DNA from: Clostridia bacterium
Lineage (GTDB): Bacteria > Bacillota > Clostridia > UMGS1883
Assembly (NCBI GenBank): GCA_017440585.1
Contig: JAFSGW010000043.1
Span: 1 to 45,076, forward strand
Direction: 5' to 3'
DNA: 45,076 nucleotides
Positions 30,150 through 38,661 of this stretch are shown here, piece by piece; within the stretch, counting starts at the first letter, position 1; every line of letters starts with the position of its first letter. A program made the position numbers and the translations under genes. The notes below the pieces were generated by a model. It was not told the origin of the DNA. It saw nothing but the letters and a program-made list of their open reading frames with translations, and made no database searches.

Positions 30150-32175
30150 AGTATTATATGTTATCCTCGCAGTTATTGTCGCATCCTTTGCGTTAAGGCT
30201 TGTTTCAATTCAGCTCATATCCGGGCAGGAATACCGTGAACAAAGCCAGAAAAGAACAACCAAGACAACTGTTAAGGAAGCTCCCAGAGGGGATATAATT
30301 GACCGCTACGGCAGGGTTCTTGTTACAAATAAAATGTCCAACTCCCTTATAATAAAAAAGGTTAAAGGGCAGGATGATAAGGCTCTAAACTCTCTTATAA
30401 AGAGCCTCTACAAGCTTTCAGAAAGCTGTAATCACTACGTTTCCACAACTTTTCCAATTATTTACGAAAACGGCACTGTGAAGTTTCTTTTTGAAGAAAA
30501 TGAAGCAGAACCTAAAAAGAGAGAATATGCATGGAAGAAAAAGTACGGTATTGATGAGAATGCCACTGCAAATGAGGCGTTGCAGTTCTTTTCCGAGAAG
30601 TATTCGGTAAGTGAACCCAATATGGAATACCGCCTTAAAATAACTTCCACAAGGTACGAAATGACACTTCGTGATTTTTCGTATACTATTGATTTTACAT
30701 TTGCAAGCAATATTCCCATGGATATGATTACTGTTATTAAGGAACAGCAGAATCTTTTCTATGGTGCAGATATACTGACAAGCGCCACCCGTGATTATAA
30801 GTACCCATATACGGCAACACATCTTTTGGGAAGAGTGGGTAAGATAAATGCAGAGGAGCTTGAACTTATGCGTGAGGATGGCTACAACATAAACTCTGTT
30901 GTGGGTAAGCAGGGCATTGAAAAGTATGCCGAAAGCTATCTTCGCGGTATTGACGGTTTAAGCGGTATTGAACAGACCAAGGGCGGTAAAAACATATCAG
31001 AAAACGTGCTTGAGGAAGCTATACCCGGAAATAATGTTACACTTACCATTGACCTTGACCTGCAGAGGGCGGCAGAGAGTGCTTTGTATGAAACAATTGT
31101 TGACGTGCGGGCAAACGCTGAGGATGCTGCAAGCGGAAGATATGCCGACTCGGGAGCGGTTGTTGCATTGGATGTGAATACCGGTGAGGTGCTTGCAATG
31201 GCATCGTACCCCACTTACGATACAACCCTTTTCAATCAGCGTTATTCCGAGCTTCTCAATAACGGGGCAAAGCCTCTTATAAACAGAGCACTTTCCGGCG
31301 AATATTCCCCCGGCTCAACTTTTAAGATGCTTATTGCTGCCGCTGCTATGGAGGAAGGCGTTATAACACCCTCAGATATTATAACAGACAAGGGTATTTA
31401 TACCTATTACAGGGACTATCAGCCCCGTTGCTGGGCATACAGACAGCACGGCACGGTCCATGGGGCAATTAATGTTACCGGGGCATTGAGAGATTCCTGC
31501 AACTACTTTTTCTACGATGTGGGAAGAAGGCTCACCATTGAAAAAATTGATGAGTATGCGGAAAAGTACGGCTTCGGGCAGATTACGGGCATTGAAATCC
31601 CTTCTGAGGAGCACAAGGGTGTGGTTGCATCCCCTGAAAACAGAAAGAAGAATAATGGCACCTGGTACCCCGGCGATACCCTTCAGGCATCTATAGGTCA
31701 GTCCGACACACTTGTGACACCTATTCAGCTTGCAAGCTATGTTGCAACAATTGCAAACGGAGGCACACGCTATAAGCCCTATATAATCAAAAGCATTGAG
31801 GATGATGCAGGCAAGGTGCTTGAAGAGACAAAGAGCGAGGTTGTGGGCGAAATAAAGCTCAGTGACGAGGCTTACGCGGCAATTACCCGTGGCATGAGGC
31901 TTGTTGTGACAGAGGGTACGGGCGAAGCGGCATTCAAGGGTTGCCCCGTTGCTGTTGCGGCAAAATCGGGCTCAGCACAGATGGGCAGATACACAAACGG
32001 TATTTATGTTGCCTATGCACCCTATGAAAATCCGCAGATTGCAGTAGCTGTTGTTATGGAAAAATCAGGTGGCGGCAGTGACGCTGCACCCGTTGTAAGA
32101 AAGGTAATTGAAAAGTATTTTGCAGGCGAGGTTGAGGAAGACACAATCAACGACAGAAATACTTTGATTCAGTAG
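30133..32175 (+). CDS. mrdA: Penicillin-binding protein 2 (class B transpeptidase of elongation)
   Basis: 680 residues. N-terminal membrane helix (~5-22), pedestal domain (PRGDIIDRYGRVLVTN) with a long lobe to ~300, and transpeptidase domain with Ser395 in STFK, SCN (SCNYFFYDVG) and KSG (AAKSGSAQMG; KTG in most enzymes). It cross-links peptidoglycan during rod elongation. It overlaps mreD, and the mreBCD-PBP2 order supports PBP2 rather than FtsI. The short linker is followed directly by minC. Confidence 0.92.
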   Translation: MNGRYRVLYVILAVIVASFALRLVSIQLISGQEYREQSQKRTTKTTVKEAPRGDIIDRYGRVLVTNKMSNSLIIKKVKGQDDKALNSLIKSLYKLSESCNHYVSTTFPIIYENGTVKFLFEENEAEPKKREYAWKKKYGIDENATANEALQFFSEKYSVSEPNMEYRLKITSTRYEMTLRDFSYTIDFTFASNIPMDMITVIKEQQNLFYGADILTSATRDYKYPYTATHLLGRVGKINAEELELMREDGYNINSVVGKQGIEKYAESYLRGIDGLSGIEQTKGGKNISENVLEEAIPGNNVTLTIDLDLQRAAESALYETIVDVRANAEDAASGRYADSGAVVALDVNTGEVLAMASYPTYDTTLFNQRYSELLNNGAKPLINRALSGEYSPGSTFKMLIAAAAMEEGVITPSDIITDKGIYTYYRDYQPRCWAYRQHGTVHGAINVTGALRDSCNYFFYDVGRRLTIEKIDEYAEKYGFGQITGIEIPSEEHKGVVASPENRKKNNGTWYPGDTLQASIGQSDTLVTPIQLASYVATIANGGTRYKPYIIKSIEDDAGKVLEETKSEVVGEIKLSDEAYAAITRGMRLVVTEGTGEAAFKGCPVAVAAKSGSAQMGRYTNGIYVAYAPYENPQIAVAVVMEKSGGGSDAAPVVRKVIEKYFAGEVEEDTINDRNTLIQ

Positions 32176-32183
32176 GAGTAAAG

Positions 32184-32786
32184 ATGAAATTTTCGGTAAA
32201 ACTTGACAGAGATATTTTAATATTGAAATTGGATGAGGAAAGAAGCTTTTTGGAGCAGAAGGAAGAGGTTGAAAAATACCTTCTCGGCATGAAGAGCTTT
32301 CTTACAAACGGCAATGTACGCTTTGGCTACGAGGGCTGTGACCTTTCCTTTGATGAAGAGCTTGAGCTTTGCACTATTGCAGACAAGGCCTTCGGCTACG
32401 AGGTGAATTTTGTCCACAAAAAAATGCCACCCCGTGAAATGACACGCCATATGGGCGGAAATGGTGAAAAGCTTGTCAGGAAGGTTTACGGCACTGTAAA
32501 GCCCGGTGAGGTGATAGTATCCGACGGTGATATACTTGTTTTAGGTGACGTTAACCCCACAGGTGAGCTTAAGGCTGCAGGAGATATATTTGTTATAGGT
32601 AATTTAAGAGGCGTTGCACATGCAGGCTGTTCAGGCGATGAAGGTGCGGTTATATATGCAATGCACATGAACCCCGTTATGGTAAAAATTGCTGAAAAAA
32701 TAGGGTTTGTGCCTTCAAACACCGGCGACAACCTCAATGGGCTTGCGCAGATTACAGATGGCGAAATTAAGGTGAAATTAGTATAA
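32184..32786 (+). CDS. minC: Septum site-determining protein MinC
   Basis: 200 residues. N-terminal domain ~1-95 (SFLEQKEEVEKYL, FLTNGNVRFGYEGCDLS) and C-terminal beta-helix domain ~100-200 (VRKVYGTVKPGEVIVSDGDI, LGDVNPTGELKAAGDIFVIG, RGVAHAG). It inhibits FtsZ polymerisation away from mid-cell together with MinD. GGAG ribosome site, 8 bases after PBP2. Confidence 0.92.
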   Translation: MKFSVKLDRDILILKLDEERSFLEQKEEVEKYLLGMKSFLTNGNVRFGYEGCDLSFDEELELCTIADKAFGYEVNFVHKKMPPREMTRHMGGNGEKLVRKVYGTVKPGEVIVSDGDILVLGDVNPTGELKAAGDIFVIGNLRGVAHAGCSGDEGAVIYAMHMNPVMVKIAEKIGFVPSNTGDNLNGLAQITDGEIKVKLV

Positions 32787-32799
32787 ATGAGGGATTAGT

Positions 32800-33594
32800 A
32801 TGGGTGAGGCAATAGTTATTACAAGCGGTAAAGGCGGTGTGGGTAAAACAACACTTTCCGCAAACCTCGGCTGTGCACTGGCACTTTCGGGATCAAAGGT
32901 GCTTCTTCTTGACACTGATATAGGACTCAGAAATCTTGACATTCTTTTAGGCTTTGAGGACAGAATAGTTTATGACATCGTTGATGTGTGCCATGGGGAT
33001 TGTACAAGGGAGAAGGCAACCATAACGGACAAAAGAACCGAAAACCTTCACTTTATTCCTGCATCCCAGGCAAAAGGGAAGGATGCTGTTACACCTTTGC
33101 AGATGAAAAACCTTATTTCAAAGGCGAAGGCAGAATACGACTACATAATTATCGACTCGCCTGCAGGGCTTGAGGCAGGCTTTGAAAATGCCATAGCAGG
33201 AGCAGACAGAGCAATTGTTGTGGCGGTGCCCGAAATGGCATCTGTACGTGATGCAGACAGAATTATGGGTTTACTTGAAAAGCAGGGCATTGACAGGGCA
33301 GAACTTGTTATAAACAGACTTAACATGAAATCTGTTGAAAAGGGCTACATGCTTTCCATAGAAGAGGTGCTCGACATACTTTCTGTAAATCTTTTAGGTG
33401 CCGTGCCTGAAGATGACAGCATTTCCTTTGCGGCAAACAATGCCACACCCTGTGTTTTTGACGAAAAGTCGAAGGCAGGAGAGGCATATTCCAATATAGC
33501 AAGGCGAATTAAGGGCGAAGAGGTTCCTCTTGTGAACTTCAATAACAAGAAAAACGTTTTTGGCCGCATCATTGATGCGATACTCAATAAGTAA
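32800..33594 (+). CDS. minD: Septum site-determining protein MinD
   Basis: 264 residues. Deviant Walker A SGKGGVGKTT (~9-18), LLLDTDIGLRNLDILLG, IIIDSPAGLEAGF, and a C-terminal amphipathic membrane-targeting helix (KNVFGRIIDAILNK). The ATPase recruits MinC to the membrane. No minE follows: the next gene is mgsA after 45 bases, so spatial control must use MinJ/DivIVA-like or other means. Confidence 0.96.
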   Translation: MGEAIVITSGKGGVGKTTLSANLGCALALSGSKVLLLDTDIGLRNLDILLGFEDRIVYDIVDVCHGDCTREKATITDKRTENLHFIPASQAKGKDAVTPLQMKNLISKAKAEYDYIIIDSPAGLEAGFENAIAGADRAIVVAVPEMASVRDADRIMGLLEKQGIDRAELVINRLNMKSVEKGYMLSIEEVLDILSVNLLGAVPEDDSISFAANNATPCVFDEKSKAGEAYSNIARRIKGEEVPLVNFNNKKNVFGRIIDAILNK

Positions 33595-33639
33595 AATTTT
33601 GGCACAAAATGCCGTCAATAATATAAGGGGGAAGAGAAT

Positions 33640-34056
33640 ATGCATATAGCATTAATTGCACACGATAAGAAAAAGGAACTGATGGTTCAGTTCTGTATGG
33701 CGTATAAGAGCATTTTTTCAAAGCATAAGCTTTGTGCAACAAGAACAACAGGCAGTATGATAGTTGAGGCTACAGGTCTTAACGTGGAAAAGCTTCTTGC
33801 AGGTCATCAGGGTGGCGTTCAGCAGATTGCCGCACGTATTGCCTATGATGAAATTGACCTTGTGCTTTGCTTCCGTGACCCTGTGTCGGCACGTAAGTAT
33901 GAACCGGATTTAAGTAACCTTATGTCTCTTTGCGATATTCACTCCGTTCCCATTGCAACAAATTCTGCAACAGCAGAGGTTCTTATTCAGGGCTTGGAAC
34001 GCGGTGACCTTGACTGGAGAAATATTCTTAATCCCAAAAACAAAGTACAAGACTGA
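33640..34056 (+). CDS. mgsA: Methylglyoxal synthase
   Basis: 138 residues, typical length. IALIAHDKKKELMVQFC (1-20), LCATRTTGSMIVEATGL (~32-48; the TGxT/G phosphate-binding region), and the LLAGHQGGVQQIAARI and DLVLCFRDPV segments carrying the catalytic Asp. It converts dihydroxyacetone phosphate to methylglyoxal and phosphate, a glycolytic overflow bypass. GGGGGAAG ribosome site. It is placed directly after minCD, an arrangement I recall from other clostridia. Confidence 0.95.
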   Translation: MHIALIAHDKKKELMVQFCMAYKSIFSKHKLCATRTTGSMIVEATGLNVEKLLAGHQGGVQQIAARIAYDEIDLVLCFRDPVSARKYEPDLSNLMSLCDIHSVPIATNSATAEVLIQGLERGDLDWRNILNPKNKVQD

Positions 34057-34073
34057 AAAGTAATTTTTAACAG

Positions 34074-34102
34074 TTGAAATACATAAATTTAGCTGTTATA
34101 AT
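34074..34102 (+). promoter_or_regulatory. Sigma-A promoter of DUF1934-argS
   Basis: -35 TTGAAA (34074-34079), 17-base spacer, -10 TATAAT (34097-34102). It is only 40 bases from the start codon, so there is no room for a T-box leader. Confidence 0.75.
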
Positions 34103-34141
34103 GCTTTGTATGGCAAAAGCCACAGGTTAGAAGGTGAACAC

Positions 34142-34567
34142 ATGAAAAAGGTATATGTTTCAATCATTGGCGAAAGCAAGGTTGACGGAGACGGAGACAG
34201 AACCGAGATGGTTACGGAGGGCGAATACGCCTACCGTAACGGAAAATACCTTTTGCGCTACAAAGAGCATCTGGCAGATGTGGGCGGTGACTGCACAACG
34301 GTTATAAAGCTTGACACAGAAAGTGTTGTAATGAGCCGTAACGGCAATATCAACACACAGATGATTTTTGAAATGGGTAAAAGGCATATGAGCCATTACG
34401 AAACCCCGCTTGGAAGCTTCACTATAGGTGTAAGCACCGACAACCTTTCACTTGACGTGAATGAGGACGGCGGTAATGTTGAAATTAAATATATTCTTGA
34501 TATAAACAATTCTGCTCAGGTGGAAAACTACCTGCACTTAAATATACGGACAGAAAGGACAGTTTAA
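34142..34567 (+). CDS. DUF1934 family protein (YwiB-like, lipocalin-type barrel)
   Basis: 141 residues from the ATG at 34142 (AAGGTG upstream); the longer frame starting at 34106 is just downstream of the -10 box and has no ribosome site. Beta-rich throughout (MVTEGEYAYRNGKYLLRYKE, SFTIGVSTDNLSLDVNEDGGNVEIKYIL). The DUF1934/YwiB family lies immediately before argS in many Firmicutes, as here with one base between stop and start. Its function is unknown. Confidence 0.85.
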   Translation: MKKVYVSIIGESKVDGDGDRTEMVTEGEYAYRNGKYLLRYKEHLADVGGDCTTVIKLDTESVVMSRNGNINTQMIFEMGKRHMSHYETPLGSFTIGVSTDNLSLDVNEDGGNVEIKYILDINNSAQVENYLHLNIRTERTV

Positions 34568-34568
34568 A

Positions 34569-36245
34569 ATGTATACATTACAAAAGAAAAAGGCGGAGGT
34601 TTACTCTGTTGTTGAAAATGCCGTGAAAAAAGCATTCGGTGAGGTTGAAATGCCTGCGTTTGCCGTTGAAGAGCCCCGTGATAAGGCTCATGGTGATTAT
34701 GCGGTTAATGCTGCTATGCTTCTTGCGAAGGCTCTTAAGAAGAACCCCAGGGAAATTGCAACTGCAATTATTGAAAATATTGACAACTCCTCCCTTAAGG
34801 CTGTGAAGATTGAGCCTGCAGGCCCCGGCTTCATCAATTTCACACTGGATAAGGACTACATAAAGAATGTACTCTTTGAAATTGAAGAAAAGGGCGAAGG
34901 ATATGGTGACGTGAACGTTGGCGAGGGCAAAAAGGTTATGATTGAATTTGTCAGCGCAAACCCCACAGGTCCCATGCATATGGGTAATGCACGCGGTGGT
35001 GCATTGGGTGATACTCTTGCAAATGTGCTCAAGAAGGCAGGCTGGGACGTTACAAAGGAATTTTATATCAACGATGCAGGTGCACAGATTGAAAAATTCG
35101 GTAACAGCTTAGAGGGCAGATATATTCAGATTCTCAAGGGTGAGGATGCAATTGAATTCAGCCCCGACTGGTACCAGGGTGACGATATAAGGGTGCATGC
35201 ACAAAATTATATTGACCTTTACGGCGACGGTCTTTTAAATGTCACAAGCGAGGAAAGACGCGCAAAGCTTATAGACTATGCACTTGAGCTTAACATTGAT
35301 GCTTTAAAGAGTACTCTTTCAAGCTACAGAATTGATTATGACGTATGGTTCCGTGAAAGCGTACTGCATGAAGCAGGCGACGTTATGGAAACAGTCAACA
35401 AGCTTGTTGAGAGTGGAATGGCTTACGAAAATGAAGGTGCAATCTGGCTTAAGAGCACACTTTTCGGTAGTGAAAAGGACGATGTACTTGTTCGTCAGAA
35501 CGGTATTCCCACATATTTTGCGGCAGATATTGCATATCACAGAAATAAGATTGAAACAAGAAACTTTGACCTTTGCATTAATATCTGGGGTGCAGACCAT
35601 CACGGTCATATTGCACGTATGAAGGGTGCACTGGAAGCTGTCGGACAGAATTCCGAAAAGCTTATGGTTCTTATTATTCAGCTTGTAAGGCTTATGAGTG
35701 AAGGTCAGCCCGTGAGAATGAGCAAGAGAACCGGTAAGATGATTACACTTTCTGACCTTATTGATGAAATTGGCGTTGATGCGGCAAGATTTTTCTTCAA
35801 CATGCGTGCAGCAGGCAGTCATATGGATTTTGATTTGGACCTTGCTGTTAAGCAGAGCAACGATAACCCCGTTTTCTATGTTCAGTATGCTCATGCACGT
35901 ATATGCTCCATTGTACGTCTTCTTACGGAGGAAGGAACAAAGGTGCCATCCGTGAAGGATATTGACCTTGGCGTGCTCAATGCAAAGGAAGAAATTGAGC
36001 TTATGAAAAAGCTTGGTGAGCTTCCCGAGGAAATTACAAATGCGGCAACAGCCTTTGAACCCAGTAACCTCACACGTTACGTTATTGATCTTGCATCCTG
36101 CTTCCATTCCTTCTATTCTGCGTGCAGAGTAAAGGATGACGACGTGAAGGTGAGAGAGGCAAGACTTAAGCTTGCTGATTCAACAAGAGCTGTTATCAAG
36201 CTTGTTCTTGATATTCTCGGTGTATCAGCTCCCGAGCAAATGTAA
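34569..36245 (+). CDS. argS: Arginyl-tRNA synthetase
   Basis: 558 residues, class Ia. N-terminal Arg-S additional domain (~1-90), HIGH-like motif in NPTGPMHMGNARG (~133-145), WGADHHGHIARMKGALEA (~345), KMSKS-like motif RMSKRTGKMI (~384), and C-terminal DALR anticodon-binding domain (VQYAHARICSIVRLL onward). It charges tRNA-Arg. Shares the promoter at 34074 with DUF1934. Confidence 0.97.
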   Translation: MYTLQKKKAEVYSVVENAVKKAFGEVEMPAFAVEEPRDKAHGDYAVNAAMLLAKALKKNPREIATAIIENIDNSSLKAVKIEPAGPGFINFTLDKDYIKNVLFEIEEKGEGYGDVNVGEGKKVMIEFVSANPTGPMHMGNARGGALGDTLANVLKKAGWDVTKEFYINDAGAQIEKFGNSLEGRYIQILKGEDAIEFSPDWYQGDDIRVHAQNYIDLYGDGLLNVTSEERRAKLIDYALELNIDALKSTLSSYRIDYDVWFRESVLHEAGDVMETVNKLVESGMAYENEGAIWLKSTLFGSEKDDVLVRQNGIPTYFAADIAYHRNKIETRNFDLCINIWGADHHGHIARMKGALEAVGQNSEKLMVLIIQLVRLMSEGQPVRMSKRTGKMITLSDLIDEIGVDAARFFFNMRAAGSHMDFDLDLAVKQSNDNPVFYVQYAHARICSIVRLLTEEGTKVPSVKDIDLGVLNAKEEIELMKKLGELPEEITNAATAFEPSNLTRYVIDLASCFHSFYSACRVKDDDVKVREARLKLADSTRAVIKLVLDILGVSAPEQM

Positions 36246-36257
36246 AGGAATGATTTC

Positions 36258-37718
36258 ATGAAACAAAATAACAAAAAGACGGTGTTGTCACTTATACTTG
36301 TGACAATACTGACCATCACCTGCTTTGTAGGTGCATATGCCGAGGAGGTTGTAAAGCCTTCAGCATACCAGGCATCACTTATGAAGAACAGCATTGCAAA
36401 TTTATGCATTCAGATTGCTGACAACTATTACTATGGCGTTACAGACGAGGACCTGCTCTACAGGGCGCTCTGCAGTGCGATAGACGAGGGTAAGTTTGAC
36501 TTTGACAAAGCTGTTGAAAAAATAGTAGGGCTTCTTAAAGACGGCTACAGTGAGTTTTACACTTCCGAGCGTTTTGAAAGCTTTTACACAGACATTACAG
36601 GGGAATTTTACGGTATCGGCGTGCAGATTATGCTCTCCGGCGACCACGTTGTTGTGGCAAGCGTTTTCCCCGGTTCACCCGCAGAAAAGTCGGGTATTTT
36701 ACCCTACGATACAATTGTTTCTGTTGACGGAAAGGATATTTCCGGCCTCAGTGTAAATGACGTTGCAACTCTCATCAAGCGTGAAAAGGGTGCAAGGGTG
36801 CAGATTGGCGTTATAAGAAACGGACTGCCCAGAACAATTGACTGTTTCTGTGACGAGGTAAGTCAGAGCCCCATTTCCTATGAAATTCTTGAAGATGGTA
36901 AAATAGGATATATTTATCTTTCTACCTTCTCTCTGACACTTGATGAATTTATTGACCCCGTTTTAAAGGAGTTTGAAGAAAAGGGAATAAAGAAAATTAT
37001 TCTTGACATAAGAAACAACGGCGGCGGTGAACTTACAGCGGCAATTGAGCTGGCAAAACGCTTTGTTCCCGAAGGAACAATTGCAAAGCTCAAGTACAAA
37101 AACCCCGAAAAGAACGAGGATGTGACCATTGCAAACGGCTTGAAAAACGCTCCTTATGAAATGGTGCTTCTTGTTAACGGCTACAGTGCATCTGCTTCCG
37201 AGCTTTTTGCAGGTGCCGTAAAGGACCGTAAGGCGGGCACAATTATCGGCACAAACACTTACGGTAAGGGAAGCATGCAGTCTGTGTTCAGACTCATTAC
37301 CGGCTGTGGCGTAAAGTACACCGTTGCAGAGTTCCATTCACCCAACGATACAAGAATCCATACTGTTGGTGTTGCACCTGATTTTGCTGTTGAAAATACC
37401 GTGCACAAAATTACGGAAGAAGACCTTGAGCCTATGGTTTTCAGCAACGAAAAGGAAAACGATACAAAGCTTAATTTAGCAATAGAGCAGAGGCTTGAAG
37501 CCTTAGGCTGTTTCCATAATGAGCCCGATGAGGTTTTTGACGAGGAAACAGGTGAGGCGTTAAAATATTTTCAGATGCTTAAAAATCTGGAAATTACAGG
37601 CGAGGCAGACATTTATACCCTTGTGGCACTCAATGACATCATCTATGAATATGAATATACCGATGATGATCAGCTTGAGGCTGCAAAGGCATATCTTCTC
37701 ACAGGAAAAATCAATTAA
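36258..37718 (+). CDS. Exported S41 C-terminal processing protease with PDZ and peptidoglycan-binding domains
   Basis: 486 residues. Signal peptide or anchor (~9-28, VGAYAEE). PDZ domain ~100-190 (FYGIGVQIMLSGDHVVVASVFPGSPAEKSGI). S41 peptidase ~200-390 with the nucleophile Ser of GYSASASELFAGAV and the Lys of GKGSMQ about 25 residues on, the usual Ser-Lys dyad. C-terminal peptidoglycan-binding-like segment (RLEALGCFHNEPDEVFDEETGEALKYFQ). CtpA-type enzymes process exported proteins at the cell envelope. It starts 12 bases after argS and is followed by a terminator. Confidence 0.92.
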   Translation: MKQNNKKTVLSLILVTILTITCFVGAYAEEVVKPSAYQASLMKNSIANLCIQIADNYYYGVTDEDLLYRALCSAIDEGKFDFDKAVEKIVGLLKDGYSEFYTSERFESFYTDITGEFYGIGVQIMLSGDHVVVASVFPGSPAEKSGILPYDTIVSVDGKDISGLSVNDVATLIKREKGARVQIGVIRNGLPRTIDCFCDEVSQSPISYEILEDGKIGYIYLSTFSLTLDEFIDPVLKEFEEKGIKKIILDIRNNGGGELTAAIELAKRFVPEGTIAKLKYKNPEKNEDVTIANGLKNAPYEMVLLVNGYSASASELFAGAVKDRKAGTIIGTNTYGKGSMQSVFRLITGCGVKYTVAEFHSPNDTRIHTVGVAPDFAVENTVHKITEEDLEPMVFSNEKENDTKLNLAIEQRLEALGCFHNEPDEVFDEETGEALKYFQMLKNLEITGEADIYTLVALNDIIYEYEYTDDDQLEAAKAYLLTGKIN

Positions 37719-37731
37719 ATATGCTCTTATG

Positions 37732-37769
37732 AAATCCGTGGAATTTTACAAAAAATTTCACGGATTTTT
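37732..37769 (+). terminator. Intrinsic terminator after the S41 protease gene
   Basis: AAATCCGTG (37732-37740) pairs with CACGGATTT (37759-37767), the stem extending through AATTTT/AAATTT, with a T5 tail. Confidence 0.8.
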
Positions 37770-37813
37770 CATTGTAATACTGCGAATATTAGTATTGTAT
37801 TGGGGGCAGAAAA

Positions 37814-38320
37814 ATGTACGAAAGCTATTTAGGGCTGAAAGGCAGACGTGTCTCTAGCAAGGATACAGATAAGTATTTCGGCAGGCTTTCGGATATACTC
37901 GTCAATAAAGATACAAGTGAAATAATCGGTATCATTTCAAAAAACGAATCCATTATTTACAAGCACCGTTTGTTTTTTATGCGGGATATTGTAAAAACGG
38001 ATGAGCTTTGTATCCAAGTTAAAGGCTATGGCGAAAAATTTATAAAAGTTGTGCCTTTATACGAGGATTTCAAGAGCTGTGAAAATGATATCTTCAAAAA
38101 GAGAGCCTTGTACCAAAACGGCAGAACGGCAGGCTTTGTGAGAGATATAAGCTTCAACTTTGAAGCAGGGGTCATGTCGGGCTTTGAGGTGGGCTCTTCA
38201 TTAATTCAGGATCTTATTAACGGACGATTGGTATGCCCGAGCGGCAATACGGTTAATTATCTGAGCAATTGTATAGTTATTGATGCGGCTGTTCAGAAAT
38301 CACTCTTCGGTGAGGTGTAG
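37814..38320 (+). CDS. PRC-barrel domain protein
   Basis: 168 residues, GGGGG ribosome site. Two PRC-barrel-like halves: ~1-75 (YLGLKGRRVSSKDTDKYFGRLSDILVNKDTSEIIGIISK) and ~95-160 (RALYQNGRTAGFVRDISFNFEAGVMSGFEVGSSLIQDLINGR). PRC barrels in Firmicutes occur in small sporulation- or envelope-associated proteins and in RimM; this one is neither RimM nor a photosystem protein. Followed two bases later by a YtxH-like gene. Confidence 0.75.
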   Translation: MYESYLGLKGRRVSSKDTDKYFGRLSDILVNKDTSEIIGIISKNESIIYKHRLFFMRDIVKTDELCIQVKGYGEKFIKVVPLYEDFKSCENDIFKKRALYQNGRTAGFVRDISFNFEAGVMSGFEVGSSLIQDLINGRLVCPSGNTVNYLSNCIVIDAAVQKSLFGEV

Positions 38321-38322
38321 AA

Positions 38323-38502
38323 ATGATTTTTTCAAAGGGCTTTGTAACAGGGCTTTTTATGGGTGCTGTTGCAGGCGGTATTATGGGTATGTGCATTGAC
38401 CCGTTGAAGGATAAGGATTCCGAGAAGATGAGAAAAAGTGCAGGTAAAATTGTACACTCCATGGAAAACATGGCAGACAGCCTTTCAACAATGCACAAAT
38501 AA
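38323..38502 (+). CDS. Small YtxH-like membrane protein, 59 residues
   Basis: ATG at 38323 lies two bases after the PRC-barrel stop, with GAGGTG in the end of that gene as ribosome site. MIFSKGFVTGLFMGAVAGGIMGM is a glycine-rich N-terminal membrane segment, followed by a charged helix (DPLKDKDSEKMRKSAGKIVHSMENMADSLST). This pattern matches the YtxH/general-stress small protein class. A terminator follows directly. Confidence 0.7.
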   Translation: MIFSKGFVTGLFMGAVAGGIMGMCIDPLKDKDSEKMRKSAGKIVHSMENMADSLSTMHK

Positions 38503-38523
38503 AAGGGGGGTTACCCCTTTTTT
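38501..38523 (+). terminator. Intrinsic terminator after the YtxH-like gene
   Basis: AAAAGGGG pairs with CCCCTTTT across a 5-base loop and ends in a T6 run; the left arm begins in the stop codon. Confidence 0.8.
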
Positions 38524-38540
38524 ATTACATAGGAAATTGC

Positions 38541-38640
38541 GCGCAGAATGTGCGCATATTTGCTTGTAAAATAAAAGTGTACCTTTTCGTCCCCCAAGAT
38601 TGGGGGAGCGAGGGGGTTGAAGTGTTAAAACACTTTTTTA
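38541..38640 (+). other. Non-coding stretch with three consecutive hairpins before the AI-2E permease gene
   Basis: Hairpins: GCGCA-gaatg-TGCGC (38541-38555); CCCCC-aagatt-GGGGG (38591-38606), followed by GAGCGAGGGGG, which could compete for the same C-run; and AAGTGT-TAAA-ACACTT (38620-38635) with a T6 tail, terminator-like. The last would end any short transcript from here, so a small RNA or an attenuated leader of the next gene is possible. Confidence 0.45.
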
Positions 38641-38661
38641 CATATGAAGGTGGGTGGATAT

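Noticed and set aside
35319-36107. 262-residue minus-strand ORF, and a 338-residue one at 41719-42735
   Set aside because: They are antisense to argS and alaS respectively; both are cysteine-rich shadow translations without ribosome sites.
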